Shown: piece by piece, positions 13,827 through 22,702 of the stretch
How the letters are laid out: every line of letters starts with the position of its first letter
Position numbering within the stretch: position 1 is the first letter of the stretch
Assembly (NCBI GenBank): GCA_964405265.1
Contig: CAYONC010000015.1
Location: 1-31,010, forward strand
Reading direction: 5' to 3'
Origin: Eshraghiella sp964405265
GTDB taxonomy: Bacteria; Bacillota; Clostridia; Lachnospirales; Lachnospiraceae
DNA length: 31,010 nucleotides
Notes under the pieces: generated by a model
The model's input: only the letters and a program-made list of their open reading frames with translations
Told to the model about the DNA's origin: nothing
The model's database searches: none
Translations under genes and position numbers: made by a program

Positions 13827-15068
13827 ATGAAATTTAAAACACGTCTTAAAATTGCATATGACATGTGCATAAAACAGCTTGCAACATTCAGAATAAGTAC
13901 TTTTCTCTTTGCACTTGTTCTGACTCTGTTCGGGATAATCATATATCAGTACAGGGCAAGCTATAATTACAGGCTGACCGTTGAAAAGGGTTTTTCAAAG
14001 CCGCTTGATGAGGTATATTACTTAATTTCAACAATGAACTCCGGGTCAGATGACACATATCCGAGACCGGAATTATCCAATGTAGAGGGTATGAGTCCGA
14101 CTTCCAAGTATCAGATATGCTATAACACCTGCAGCTGTCTTGAACCGCTTAAGGAAATCAATTCAAAGCAGGCACGGGAGAATGACGGAATTGAAGAGGT
14201 GTGGATGTTTGCCACTGATTTTAAGCTATATAACATTGAGCTGACAGAGGGGAACTATCCTGATGAACCGTCAACGGGATACGGAAGCAGGCTGTATCTG
14301 TCCGAGGAATACAAGGCGGTTACAGAGCTTGGGGAACAGTTTGTGCAGACCGATAGAAACGGGAAAGTTACGGAAACATTTTATGTGGCAGGATTCTTTC
14401 CTGCCGATACGGTTATACCTTCCTCTAATGTTGTATATAACAACATGAACGGAGTGTACTCCCTGCAATACGGCATTATTGAGTTTGTGAGGTCAACAAT
14501 CGAGGATACCGGATATTTTTACGTTGAGGACGGCTATACGATAGAAGATGTGATGGAAGGACTGCGGGAAGAATATTCAAAGAGTAATTCAGTAGCAACG
14601 GTTACAAGTGTTGAAAGTGCAATAAGCTTTATGGAGAAAAACGTCAACAAATCCGTAAGGTATCTGCTTATAGCGGCATTGCTGCTTACGGCAACGAGTA
14701 TGGCTTCACTTTTGGTAATTCAGATAAGCAGCATAATTACACGTGGTAAGGAATACGGAATCTGGCTGATATGCAATGCGACTGACAGGGATATAGTAAA
14801 GATACTGATACTGCAGAATTTCATACGGTTTGTGTATGCGGAGGTTATGGCAGTGCTGACGGTCAACCTGATAACGAGACTTGTGCTGTACGGTGAAAAT
14901 TTCAGCAAATCAGACATTACACGGGAAATCAGCAACAGGATAATAACATTCAACATTTATCCTGCACTTTTGGGAATCGGGCTCATAATAATGATTCTTA
15001 CGGTAATAATTCCGGCATTCAGGCTGTCACGCATGCAGCCGGTAAAGCTTGTAAAGGGGGATATCTGA
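13827..15068 (+). CDS. FtsX/MacB-like ABC transporter permease (permease A)
   Basis: This 413-residue protein has the MacB/FtsX topology: one N-terminal helix (about 24-42), a large extracytoplasmic domain (about 43-285) with a C-x3-C-x-C cluster (CYNTCSC), then three helices near 290-312, 335-360 and 383-405. The cytoplasmic tail FRLSRMQPVKLVKGD is typical of the family. AAAGGA lies 6 bases before the ATG. Members of this class do not pump solutes across the membrane; they use ATP to move or sense substrates on the outer face, often bacteriocins, lipoproteins or antimicrobial peptides. Its 3' end has a decayed copy at 13117-13266. Permease B begins directly after its stop. Confidence 0.88.
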   Translation: MKFKTRLKIAYDMCIKQLATFRISTFLFALVLTLFGIIIYQYRASYNYRLTVEKGFSKPLDEVYYLISTMNSGSDDTYPRPELSNVEGMSPTSKYQICYNTCSCLEPLKEINSKQARENDGIEEVWMFATDFKLYNIELTEGNYPDEPSTGYGSRLYLSEEYKAVTELGEQFVQTDRNGKVTETFYVAGFFPADTVIPSSNVVYNNMNGVYSLQYGIIEFVRSTIEDTGYFYVEDGYTIEDVMEGLREEYSKSNSVATVTSVESAISFMEKNVNKSVRYLLIAALLLTATSMASLLVIQISSIITRGKEYGIWLICNATDRDIVKILILQNFIRFVYAEVMAVLTVNLITRLVLYGENFSKSDITREISNRIITFNIYPALLGIGLIIMILTVIIPAFRLSRMQPVKLVKGDI

Positions 15069-16223
15069 ATGAAGTGGCTAAAAAAAGATTCAGCAATAAA
15101 GATTTCAGTAATGATTACGGTTATTATGGCAATACTCGTAAGCATGAATCTTGTGGAGCTGATGAACAGATATGTTATATCGTCATATGAGATGGTTCGG
15201 AATTCCGAATATGAATATCAGGAGCTTTGGGAGCTGCACCATTATAAGGAAAGTCTGTATGCAAACGGGGCGACGGATAATGACGCACATGCAAAAAGGA
15301 TGGCAGAGCTTTTGGAGGATGTCAGGGATTTTATGGACAACCTGCCGGAGTTTTCGGGCAACATTACGGTTCCGTTAGTGTACATGAGGTTAAACGAGGG
15401 GATGGATATCTGTGTTAACGTGGTTCTGTCATTTAATGAAGAGCTGCCGTACGAGATAGAGAAAGTGAGTGATTACACGGATGGAGTATACATCGGAAAT
15501 TCATACAACGGATACTGGGAAGACGGGGAGCTGCTGCTTAATTCGGTAACACATAAGGTGGCGGGGATTATAAAAAGCAGTACACTCCGGATGGATAACA
15601 CGGTTGTAATACCGTATGCAGGAATGAACGAAACTGCCAGGGAGAACCTGCTTATTCAGCTTGCCACCTATTTACTGTATGACCGGGAATTTCCGGTGTA
15701 TTTTTCGTCGGCTTCCGGTTCTTCTGTCGAAAGTGATACTGAAATCATGAAAAAATACATCGGAGAAAAAGGAATTTTTTCACTTGCCGCTGCGGATAAC
15801 AGCGTTGAAGAAGATATAGAGTATGAAAAAGACGACACGATAGTATTCTACCGTGTGGTAAAAAACATGGTGAGCGTTATGGCGGGAATATTCTGTTTTA
15901 TATCAGTATTTGAAGCACTGAGGCTTTTTCTTAACAGAAAAAAGAGGGACATAGCCATAATGTGGTCATTTGGTTCCAAAAAGACGGAGATATACAAAAT
16001 GCTCATCAGGGAGCTGGGAGTGGCAGTGTTTATCGGGATAGTACTGGCGTTTGTATTACAGTGGCTGATATATGTGGTAATCCTCGGATGCAGGGTATAT
16101 ACGACCTTTGCATACGGTATGTATGCACTTGCAGCGGTGCTGGTTATTTCACTTCTGATGATGTTTTTAATAACACAGAAGCTGATACGAAAAGAAAAAA
16201 TCAACGAAGAAAGGAACGGCTGA
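15069..16223 (+). CDS. FtsX/MacB-like ABC transporter permease (permease B)
   Basis: A 384-residue partner permease with the same topology: an N-terminal helix (about 11-30), an extracytoplasmic domain to about residue 260, and three C-terminal helices (about 262-285, 317-340 and 350-372). The cytoplasmic loop NRKKRDIAIMWSFGSKKTEI between helices 2 and 3 is the expected coupling segment that contacts the ATPase. A and B differ in sequence and presumably form a heterodimer. The ATG follows the permease A stop immediately, with AAGGGGG about 8 bases upstream inside A. The last 217 bases (16007-16223) recur identically at 16910-17126. Confidence 0.87.
   Translation: MKWLKKDSAIKISVMITVIMAILVSMNLVELMNRYVISSYEMVRNSEYEYQELWELHHYKESLYANGATDNDAHAKRMAELLEDVRDFMDNLPEFSGNITVPLVYMRLNEGMDICVNVVLSFNEELPYEIEKVSDYTDGVYIGNSYNGYWEDGELLLNSVTHKVAGIIKSSTLRMDNTVVIPYAGMNETARENLLIQLATYLLYDREFPVYFSSASGSSVESDTEIMKKYIGEKGIFSLAAADNSVEEDIEYEKDDTIVFYRVVKNMVSVMAGIFCFISVFEALRLFLNRKKRDIAIMWSFGSKKTEIYKMLIRELGVAVFIGIVLAFVLQWLIYVVILGCRVYTTFAYGMYALAAVLVISLLMMFLITQKLIRKEKINEERNG
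16007..16223 (+). repeat. 217-bp direct repeat, left copy (end of permease B)
   Basis: Base-for-base identical, by eye, to 16910-17126. Identity stops sharply on both sides: T versus A before it, and T versus G after the shared TGA. The two copies are offset by 903 bp and enclose the ATPase gene. Confidence 0.95.
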
Positions 16224-16225
16224 TT

Positions 16226-16888
16226 ATGATAAAAGTTAAAAATCTTAAAAAGGACTATAATGCGGAGGGTGTTACTACCAATGCACTGAAAAATGTCAAT
16301 CTTGAAATCAATAAAGGTGAATTTGTGGCTGTTATGGGAGCATCAGGCTCAGGAAAGTCAACGCTGCTTAATATTTTGGGCGGAATGGATAAGCTGACAT
16401 CCGGAGAATATTATTTTAATGATAAGCCTGTTCATGAAATGTCACGGCATGAGCTTAATCTGTTCAGAAGAGAGTATGTTGATTTTGTATTTCAGAATGC
16501 TTCATTAATGCAGTATTATTCCGTGGCAGAAAATATTGAAATGCCCATGCTGTCGATGAATATTCCAAAAAAAATACGGAAGAAAAAAGTGCTGGAAAAA
16601 ATGGAGGCAGTAGGAATAGCAAAACTTGCAAAAAAGCTGCCGGTGCATCTGTCAGGAGGGGAACAGACAAGGGTGGCAATTGCAAGGGCTCTTGTAGGAG
16701 AAAAAGAATTACTTCTTGCTGACGAACCTACCGGTTCGCTGGATCAGAAGACCGGAACCGAAATAATGAACCTGTTTACGGAGGTACATAAAAAAGGCAA
16801 AACAATAGTCCTGATTACACATGACATAAATGTAGCGGCATATGCCGATAGAACCATATATATCAGTGACGGTGAAATTGTAAATTGA
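16226..16888 (+). CDS. ABC transporter ATP-binding protein (LolD/MacB type)
   Basis: This 220-residue nucleotide-binding subunit has a complete motif set: Walker A GASGSGKST (38-46), a Q-loop at FVFQNASLMQYYS, signature LSGGEQTRVAIARAL, Walker B ELLLADEPTGSLD, and the H-switch histidine in VLITHD. Its short length and lack of an extra domain match partners of FtsX-like permeases. The ATG at 16226 lies 2 bases after the permease B stop, with AAAGGA upstream. It powers the A/B permease pair. The gene is bounded on both sides by the same 217-bp sequence, so recombination could delete it while leaving permease B intact. Confidence 0.92.
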   Translation: MIKVKNLKKDYNAEGVTTNALKNVNLEINKGEFVAVMGASGSGKSTLLNILGGMDKLTSGEYYFNDKPVHEMSRHELNLFRREYVDFVFQNASLMQYYSVAENIEMPMLSMNIPKKIRKKKVLEKMEAVGIAKLAKKLPVHLSGGEQTRVAIARALVGEKELLLADEPTGSLDQKTGTEIMNLFTEVHKKGKTIVLITHDINVAAYADRTIYISDGEIVN

Positions 16889-16909
16889 TAAACAGCTTAC
16901 GATTGAATA

Positions 16910-17126
16910 CAGGGAGCTGGGAGTGGCAGTGTTTATCGGGATAGTACTGGCGTTTGTATTACAGTGGCTGATATATGTGGTAATCCTCGGATGCAGGGTA
17001 TATACGACCTTTGCATACGGTATGTATGCACTTGCAGCGGTGCTGGTTATTTCACTTCTGATGATGTTTTTAATAACACAGAAGCTGATACGAAAAGAAA
17101 AAATCAACGAAGAAAGGAACGGCTGA
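16910..17126 (+). pseudogene. 217-bp direct repeat, right copy: orphan 3' end of permease B
   Basis: An exact copy of 16007-16223, encoding the last about 71 residues of permease B through its TGA. An internal ATG-like frame exists, but there is no proper ribosome site or leading domain, so it is a fragment. The complete identity implies a recent duplication, an active gene-conversion process, or possibly an assembly artefact. Confidence 0.92.
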
Positions 17127-17130
17127 GGGT

Positions 17131-17147
17131 CGTGACGGAGAGTCACG
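17131..17147 (+). other. Small hairpin after the permease B fragment
   Basis: CGTGAC (17131-17136) pairs with GTCACG (17142-17147) around GGAGA. T-rich tracts follow only after a gap (17152-17180), so it is at best a weak terminator for the accessory block. Confidence 0.3.
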
Positions 17148-17178
17148 GCTCATTTTGCCCATTTTGGTTCGTTTTTTC

Positions 17179-17207
17179 TTGCTAAAGTACTTGCGGCGTG
17201 ATAGAAT
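17179..17207 (+). promoter_or_regulatory. Promoter of the secA operon
   Basis: TTGCTA (17179-17184), 17 bases and TAGAAT (17202-17207) give a start near 17214 and a leader of about 38 nt. It lets secA be transcribed independently of the block inserted upstream. Confidence 0.55.
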
Positions 17208-17251
17208 AAAGCGGATTGGTGAAATTTTTTATTTTGAGAGGAAACGGAAAA

Positions 17252-19840
17252 ATGAGTATTATAGAGAAAATTTTCGGCACACACAGTGAAAGAGAATTAA
17301 AGAGAATAGAACCTGTTATCGACAGGATTGAAGCATTGAGACCGGAAATGATGGCTCTTGTGCCGGAAGATGCACCTTATGAAGAACAGAAAGCTGTGTT
17401 TTCAGCCAAGACGGCAGAATTTAAGGACAGACTTGCAGCAGGTGAGACGCTGGATGATATTCTGCCGGAAGCATATGCACTTGTGAGGGAAGGCGCCAGA
17501 AGAATATTGCATACGGAGCATTACAGGGTACAGCTTATAGGCGGTGTTGTACTACATCAGGGACGTATTGCGGAAATGAGAACAGGTGAAGGTAAGACAC
17601 AGACATGTCTTCTCCCGGCATATCTCAATGCACTTGAAGGAAAAGGCGTTCATATTGTTACCGTTAATGATTACCTTGCAAAGCGTGATGCGGAATGGAT
17701 GGGACAGGTGCATAATTTTCTCGGACTTACCGTCGGAGTTGTGCTCAACGGAATGGAAGGCGACGAGAGAAGAGCCGCGTATAATTGTGACATAACATAT
17801 ATAACCAATAACGAATTGGGATTTGATTACCTCAGGGATAATATGGTCATATATAAGAACCAGCTTGTGCAGAGAGGACTTCATTTTGCGATTGTGGATG
17901 AAGTGGATTCGGTTCTTATTGATGAAGCAAGAACACCGCTCATCATTTCAGGACAGAGCGGTAAGTCAACAAGACTTTACGAGTTATGCGACGTGCTGGC
18001 AAAGCAGCTTGAAAAGGGTACTCAGAATGAACTCAGCAAAATGGAACTTCTGATGAAACAGGAAGCGGAAGAAACGGGCGATTTCGTTGTAAATGAAAAA
18101 GAGAAAGCCGTGAACCTCACAGAGAGAGGCGTTGAGAAGGTAGAAAAATTCTTCCATATAGACAATCTTGCGGATGCTGACAATCTTGATATACAGCATA
18201 ATATTATTCTTGCGCTCAGGGCACACTATCTTATGTTCAGAGATAAGGATTATGTCGTAAAGGATGATGAGGTGCTGATTGTTGATGAATTTACCGGACG
18301 TATAATGCCGGGAAGAAGATATTCTGACGGACTTCATCAGGCAATTGAAGCTAAGGAACATGTTAAAGTTAAACGTGAGACAAGGACACTTGCAACAATT
18401 ACATTCCAGAACTTCTTTAATAAGTATGCAAAGAAAGCCGGAATGACGGGTACGGCATTAACTGAGGAGAACGAATTCCGCGAAATATACGGAATGGATG
18501 TAATAGCGATACCTACTAACAGACCGGTTGCAAGAATTGATTATAATGATGCCGTATATAAGACGAGAAAAGAGAAGCTTAATGCGGTTGTAAGAGAGAT
18601 AACGGAATCTCATCAGAAAGGACAGCCTGTTTTAGTCGGAACGATTACGATAGAACAGTCAGAAGAGGTAAGCAGACTCCTTACCAGGAAGAATATTCCG
18701 CATAAGGTACTGAATGCCAAGTTCCACGAGCTTGAGGCGGAAATTGTAGCACAGGCCGGCGTGCATGGTGCGGTAACGATAGCCACCAATATGGCAGGCC
18801 GAGGAACAGACATTAAGCTTGATGAAGAGGCAAGGGCTGCCGGCGGTCTTAAAATTATCGGAACGGAGAGACATGAATCAAGACGTATTGATAATCAGCT
18901 GCAGGGACGTTCCGGACGACAGGGAGATCCGGGAGAATCAAGATTTTATATATCTCTTGAAGATGAGATGATGAGACTCTTCGGTTCTGAGAGAATGATA
19001 GCATTGTTCAATGCATTGAAGATTCCTGATGGGGAACAGATTGAACATAAAATGCTTTCAAAGGTAATAGAGGGAGCACAGAAGAAAATAGAAGGCAATA
19101 ACTTCGGAATCCGTAAGAATCTTTTGGAATATGACCAGGTCAACAATGACCAGAGAGAAATCATATATGAAGAGAGAAGAAGGGTACTTGACGGAGAAAA
19201 CATGAGGGGCGTTGTAATGAATATGCTTAATAATAAAGTGGAGAGCATCGTTGACAAGTGTATAAGCGATGAACTTCAGCCGTCAGAATGGAATCTTGGC
19301 GAGCTTAACGAGATGCTTCTTCCGATTGTACCGGTTGAACCGATAACGGATGTGGAGGGAATCCGCAAGAAGGATGAACTTACACACATGATTAAGGAAA
19401 AGGCAGTAAAGTTATATGAATCCAAGGAAGCTGAATTTGCAACGCAGGAGCAGATGCGCGAAATAGAACGTGTGATACTGCTCAGGGTTATTGATAAAAA
19501 GTGGATGGAACACATTGATGACATGGATCAGCTCAGGCAGGGTATAGGACTTCAGGCATTTGGTAACAGAAATCCTGTAATAGAATATAAAATGGCGGGA
19601 TTTGACATGTTTGATGAAATGACGGCAGCCATAGAAGAAGATACGGTTAAACTTCTGCTTCATGTTCGTATAGAAGAGAAAATTGAACGTGAAGAGGTGG
19701 CCAAGGTAACGGGAACCAACAAGGATGAAAGTCTTGCCAAGGTACCTGTCAGAAGAGACAGCAAAAAAATTCAGAGGAATGATCCGTGTCCGTGCGGTTC
19801 AGGACAAAAATACAAAAACTGTTGCGGAAGAAATGCATAA
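17252..19840 (+). CDS. secA: Preprotein translocase ATPase SecA
   Basis: Motor that pushes preproteins through SecYEG. The 862-residue protein has Walker A MRTGEGKT (109-116), DEVDSVLIDEARTPLIISG with Walker B, the helicase-like second domain (TNMAGRGTDIKL, then RIDNQLQGRSGRQGDPG), the scaffold helix, and a C-terminal zinc motif NDPCPCGSGQKYKNCC. The total length is in the normal range for Firmicutes (about 840-860). The ATG at 17252 has GAGAGG about 10 bases upstream; an earlier in-frame GTG/ATG region at 17216 would overlap the predicted start site. prfB follows after 19 bp, so this is the head of an operon reaching lysC. Confidence 0.98.
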   Translation: MSIIEKIFGTHSERELKRIEPVIDRIEALRPEMMALVPEDAPYEEQKAVFSAKTAEFKDRLAAGETLDDILPEAYALVREGARRILHTEHYRVQLIGGVVLHQGRIAEMRTGEGKTQTCLLPAYLNALEGKGVHIVTVNDYLAKRDAEWMGQVHNFLGLTVGVVLNGMEGDERRAAYNCDITYITNNELGFDYLRDNMVIYKNQLVQRGLHFAIVDEVDSVLIDEARTPLIISGQSGKSTRLYELCDVLAKQLEKGTQNELSKMELLMKQEAEETGDFVVNEKEKAVNLTERGVEKVEKFFHIDNLADADNLDIQHNIILALRAHYLMFRDKDYVVKDDEVLIVDEFTGRIMPGRRYSDGLHQAIEAKEHVKVKRETRTLATITFQNFFNKYAKKAGMTGTALTEENEFREIYGMDVIAIPTNRPVARIDYNDAVYKTRKEKLNAVVREITESHQKGQPVLVGTITIEQSEEVSRLLTRKNIPHKVLNAKFHELEAEIVAQAGVHGAVTIATNMAGRGTDIKLDEEARAAGGLKIIGTERHESRRIDNQLQGRSGRQGDPGESRFYISLEDEMMRLFGSERMIALFNALKIPDGEQIEHKMLSKVIEGAQKKIEGNNFGIRKNLLEYDQVNNDQREIIYEERRRVLDGENMRGVVMNMLNNKVESIVDKCISDELQPSEWNLGELNEMLLPIVPVEPITDVEGIRKKDELTHMIKEKAVKLYESKEAEFATQEQMREIERVILLRVIDKKWMEHIDDMDQLRQGIGLQAFGNRNPVIEYKMAGFDMFDEMTAAIEEDTVKLLLHVRIEEKIEREEVAKVTGTNKDESLAKVPVRRDSKKIQRNDPCPCGSGQKYKNCCGRNA

Positions 19841-19859
19841 TTCGGAATGGATGTAATAT

Positions 19860-20978
19860 ATGGTTGAATTAGATCAGTTTAAATATGAACTTAATAATTT
19901 CGATGAGCCGCTTAAGGAGCTCAGGGCAGCACTGGAACTTGACAGCAAAGCTAAGAAGATAGAAGAACTTGAAATGCATATGGAGGATCAGAATTTCTGG
20001 AATAACCCTGAAGAATCCCAGAAAAAACTCAAGGAGCTTAAAGAACTCAAAGATGCATTTACCAACTACAAGGAACTCATACAGCTGAAAGAGGATGCCA
20101 TGACATATATAGAAATGGCATATGAGGAAAATGACGCTGAGCTTATTCCGGAAATCAGTGAACTTGTAAATCAGTTTAAGGAATTGTATGATAAGGTAAG
20201 AATAGGGACTCTTTTAAGCGATGAATATGATAATGCCAATGCAATTCTCAAGCTTAATGCCGGGGCCGGCGGAACGGAGAGCTGCGACTGGGCATCCATG
20301 CTGCTTAGAATGTACGTCAGATGGGCAGAAGGCAGGGGATACAGCGTTGAGACACTGGACTATCTTGATGGCGATGAAGCAGGCGTTAAGTCCGTAACAA
20401 TCCAGATAAACGGAGAGAATGCGTACGGTTATCTGAAATCGGAAAGAGGAGTGCACAGACTGGTAAGAATTTCTCCTTTTAATGCCAACGGGAAACGGCA
20501 GACGTCCTTTGTGTCATGTGATGTGATGCCGGAAATCAATGATGATATAGATATAGAAATCAACAGTGATGATTTAAGAATAGACACATACCGTTCCAGT
20601 GGTGCAGGAGGTCAGCATATTAATAAAACCTCATCTGCAATACGAATCACGCATCTGCCTACCGGAATAGTCGTTCAATGTCAGAATGAGAGATCACAGC
20701 ATCAGAACAAGGACAAGGCAATGCAGATGCTTAAAGCCAAGCTCTATCTTCTGAAACAACAGGAGAATGCGGAGCGGGAGGCCGGAATAAGAGGAGAGGT
20801 TAAGGAAATCGGATGGGGGAATCAGATTCGCAGCTACGTGCTTCAGCCGTATACGATGGTTAAGGATCACAGAACCAATGCGGAATCCGGTAATGCACAG
20901 GCAGTACTTGACGGCAATATTGATTTGTTTTTAGGTGAGTATCTGAAGTGGATACACAGAACACCGGAAGAGGAGTGA
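19860..20978 (+). CDS. prfB: Peptide chain release factor 2, without programmed frameshift
   Basis: Releases the finished chain at UGA and UAA. The 372-residue product has the SPF anticodon tripeptide (ISPFNANGKRQTSF), which marks RF2 rather than RF1, and the catalytic GGQ at residues 250-252. Most bacterial prfB genes contain an in-frame UGA at about codon 26 that needs +1 frameshifting (CTTTGAC). Here the frame is continuous, and codons 27-28 are CTT GAC (19938-19943), exactly the shift site minus one T, with AGGGC a few bases upstream. So autoregulation by frameshift has been lost. Only a short gap separates it from secA and cheW. The start ATG has a weak ribosome site. Confidence 0.97.
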   Translation: MVELDQFKYELNNFDEPLKELRAALELDSKAKKIEELEMHMEDQNFWNNPEESQKKLKELKELKDAFTNYKELIQLKEDAMTYIEMAYEENDAELIPEISELVNQFKELYDKVRIGTLLSDEYDNANAILKLNAGAGGTESCDWASMLLRMYVRWAEGRGYSVETLDYLDGDEAGVKSVTIQINGENAYGYLKSERGVHRLVRISPFNANGKRQTSFVSCDVMPEINDDIDIEINSDDLRIDTYRSSGAGGQHINKTSSAIRITHLPTGIVVQCQNERSQHQNKDKAMQMLKAKLYLLKQQENAEREAGIRGEVKEIGWGNQIRSYVLQPYTMVKDHRTNAESGNAQAVLDGNIDLFLGEYLKWIHRTPEEE

Positions 20979-20982
20979 AAGC

Positions 20983-21441
20983 ATGGCAAATTTTCAACCT
21001 GTTATTTTTAAATTAGGTACGGAAATGTACGGAATTAATATTCTCAACGTAAGCGGAATTGAGAATGGTTATGAGATAATAAGAGTTCCGAATTCATCCG
21101 GAGACATCAAGGGGATTATCAACTTAAGGGGAGACGTAATACCCGTTATTAATCTGAAAGCAAAATTCGGGCTGCCAGCAGATGATGCACAGGATGCAGA
21201 CACGCTTATTATTGTAAGAACGGCGGACAGCCGTATTGCACTTGAAGTGGACGCCGTGGAAAAAATACATACGCTGGATGATTCAGAGATAGTTGACATG
21301 CCGGTTGTGGCACGCGGCAGCGGCATATATTATTTTAATAAAGTGGCAAAAATAGAAGGAAAGCTCATCATTATGATAGAAACCGACAGACTCCTTTCCG
21401 ACGAGGAAAGCTCAGCTGTTCAGGAACTTATCAATTCATAA
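20983..21441 (+). CDS. cheW: Single-domain CheW-like protein
   Basis: CheW couples chemoreceptors to the kinase CheA. The 152-residue protein is one CheW SH3-like domain: VIFKLGTEMYGINILNV, then GIINLRGDVIPVINLKAKFG (the conserved N-L-R-G), then IALEVDAVEKI, and YYFNKVAKIEGKLIIMIE near the end. It has no fused receiver or kinase domain. GAGG lies 8 bases before the ATG, 4 bp after prfB. No chemotaxis or flagellar gene is in the window; its placement between prfB and hom is unexpected but appears co-transcribed. It could be the main cell adaptor or one for a specific receptor. Confidence 0.9.
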   Translation: MANFQPVIFKLGTEMYGINILNVSGIENGYEIIRVPNSSGDIKGIINLRGDVIPVINLKAKFGLPADDAQDADTLIIVRTADSRIALEVDAVEKIHTLDDSEIVDMPVVARGSGIYYFNKVAKIEGKLIIMIETDRLLSDEESSAVQELINS

Positions 21442-21470
21442 TTATATATTTTATTCAGGAGAGAAGAACA

Positions 21471-22688
21471 ATGGTAAACATCGCAGTATTAGGTTATGGA
21501 ACCGTAGGCTCGGGAGTAGTGGAAGTAATCCGTACCAATCAGGAATTAATCAACAAAAGGGCGGGGCAGGACATTAACATAAAATATGTGCTTGACCTCA
21601 GGGAATTTCCGGGCGACCCCGTTGAGAACATTCTTGTTCACGATTATGATGTTATTTTAAAGGATGAAGAGGTAAAAGTGGTTGTTGAAGTCATGGGCGG
21701 AATCAGACCGGCATATGATTTTGTTAAGGCAGCCCTGCTTGCAGGCAAGAGTGTCTGCACATCCAACAAGGAGCTTGTTGCAAAACATGGTGCTGAGCTT
21801 CTCGAAATAGCCGAAGACAATAATATCAACTTCCTGTTTGAAGCTTCGGTAGGAGGCGGCATACCGGTTATCAGACCGCTTATCCAGGCTCTTACGGCAG
21901 ATGAAATTCTTGAAATCTCAGGAATTTTAAACGGAACAACCAACTATATACTTACGAAAATGGATAAAGAAGGCTCAGGATTTGATGAAGTGCTGAAGGA
22001 GGCACAGGACATGGGATATGCCGAACGTAATCCGGCAGCTGACATAGAAGGTTTTGATGCATGCAGAAAGATAGCAATACTTTCTTCACTTGCATGCGGA
22101 AAGCAGGTTGATTTTGAAGATGTGCATACGGAAGGAATAACGGATATTACTGATACGGACTTCAGATATGCGGCAGAGCTCGGCGTTACGATTAAGCTTA
22201 TAGGAAGCAGCAGAAAACTTGAAAACGGATATTGTGCAATGGTAGCGCCTAAGATGATTTCTGATGAACATCCGCTTGCCGGTGTAAATGGTGTGATGAA
22301 TGCCATTTTTGTTAACGGAAATATGCTTGGTGATGTTATGTTTTATGGTGCGGGTGCCGGAAAGCTTCCGACTGCGAGCGCTGTTGTATCAGATGTTGTT
22401 GATGCGGTAAGACATATTGATTCTAATATTATGACCATATGGAGCATGGAAAAGGCTCCGTTAGTTAAAATAGAAGATAACGTGACACGATTTTTTGTCC
22501 GTATAAAGGGAGATGCCGAAACCGGACTTGAAAAAGTACGTGAAGCATTCGGAAACGGACAGCCTGTTACCGTGGATGGCATAACCGGAGAGTTTGCATA
22601 CATAACCGGAGCCATGACGGAAAAAGAATATGCGGACGCATCCGCAAAGGTTGACGGAATTATATCGATGATACGTTTTGAAAAATAG
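21471..22688 (+). CDS. hom: Homoserine dehydrogenase
   Basis: Reduces aspartate semialdehyde to homoserine, the branch to threonine and methionine. The 405-residue protein has the Rossmann motif GYGTVGSG (8-15), the NKELVAKHG segment at 99-107, SVGGGIPVI, and the substrate region LNGTTNYILTKM with GYAERNPAADIEGFDACRK. A short C-terminal ACT-type domain follows (from about 335: FFVRIKGDAETGLEKV), suggesting allosteric control by threonine. AGGAG lies about 10 bases before the ATG. It is followed 14 bp later by the ApgM-like gene and then lysC, forming a pathway cluster. Confidence 0.96.
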   Translation: MVNIAVLGYGTVGSGVVEVIRTNQELINKRAGQDINIKYVLDLREFPGDPVENILVHDYDVILKDEEVKVVVEVMGGIRPAYDFVKAALLAGKSVCTSNKELVAKHGAELLEIAEDNNINFLFEASVGGGIPVIRPLIQALTADEILEISGILNGTTNYILTKMDKEGSGFDEVLKEAQDMGYAERNPAADIEGFDACRKIAILSSLACGKQVDFEDVHTEGITDITDTDFRYAAELGVTIKLIGSSRKLENGYCAMVAPKMISDEHPLAGVNGVMNAIFVNGNMLGDVMFYGAGAGKLPTASAVVSDVVDAVRHIDSNIMTIWSMEKAPLVKIEDNVTRFFVRIKGDAETGLEKVREAFGNGQPVTVDGITGEFAYITGAMTEKEYADASAKVDGIISMIRFEK

Positions 22689-22702
22689 TTGGAGGCATTC
22701 AG

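Noticed and set aside
13367..16888. Reading the secreted protein and transporter as a lactococcin 972 bacteriocin locus
   Set aside because: The mature peptide is about twice as long as lactococcin 972, contains three cysteines and shows no clear match, and the membrane partners are two FtsX-like permeases rather than the large immunity-type protein. I kept it as unknown.
16923..17126. Small membrane protein encoded by the right repeat copy
   Set aside because: The frame is an exact copy of the end of permease B without a start domain or ribosome site; it is treated as a gene fragment.
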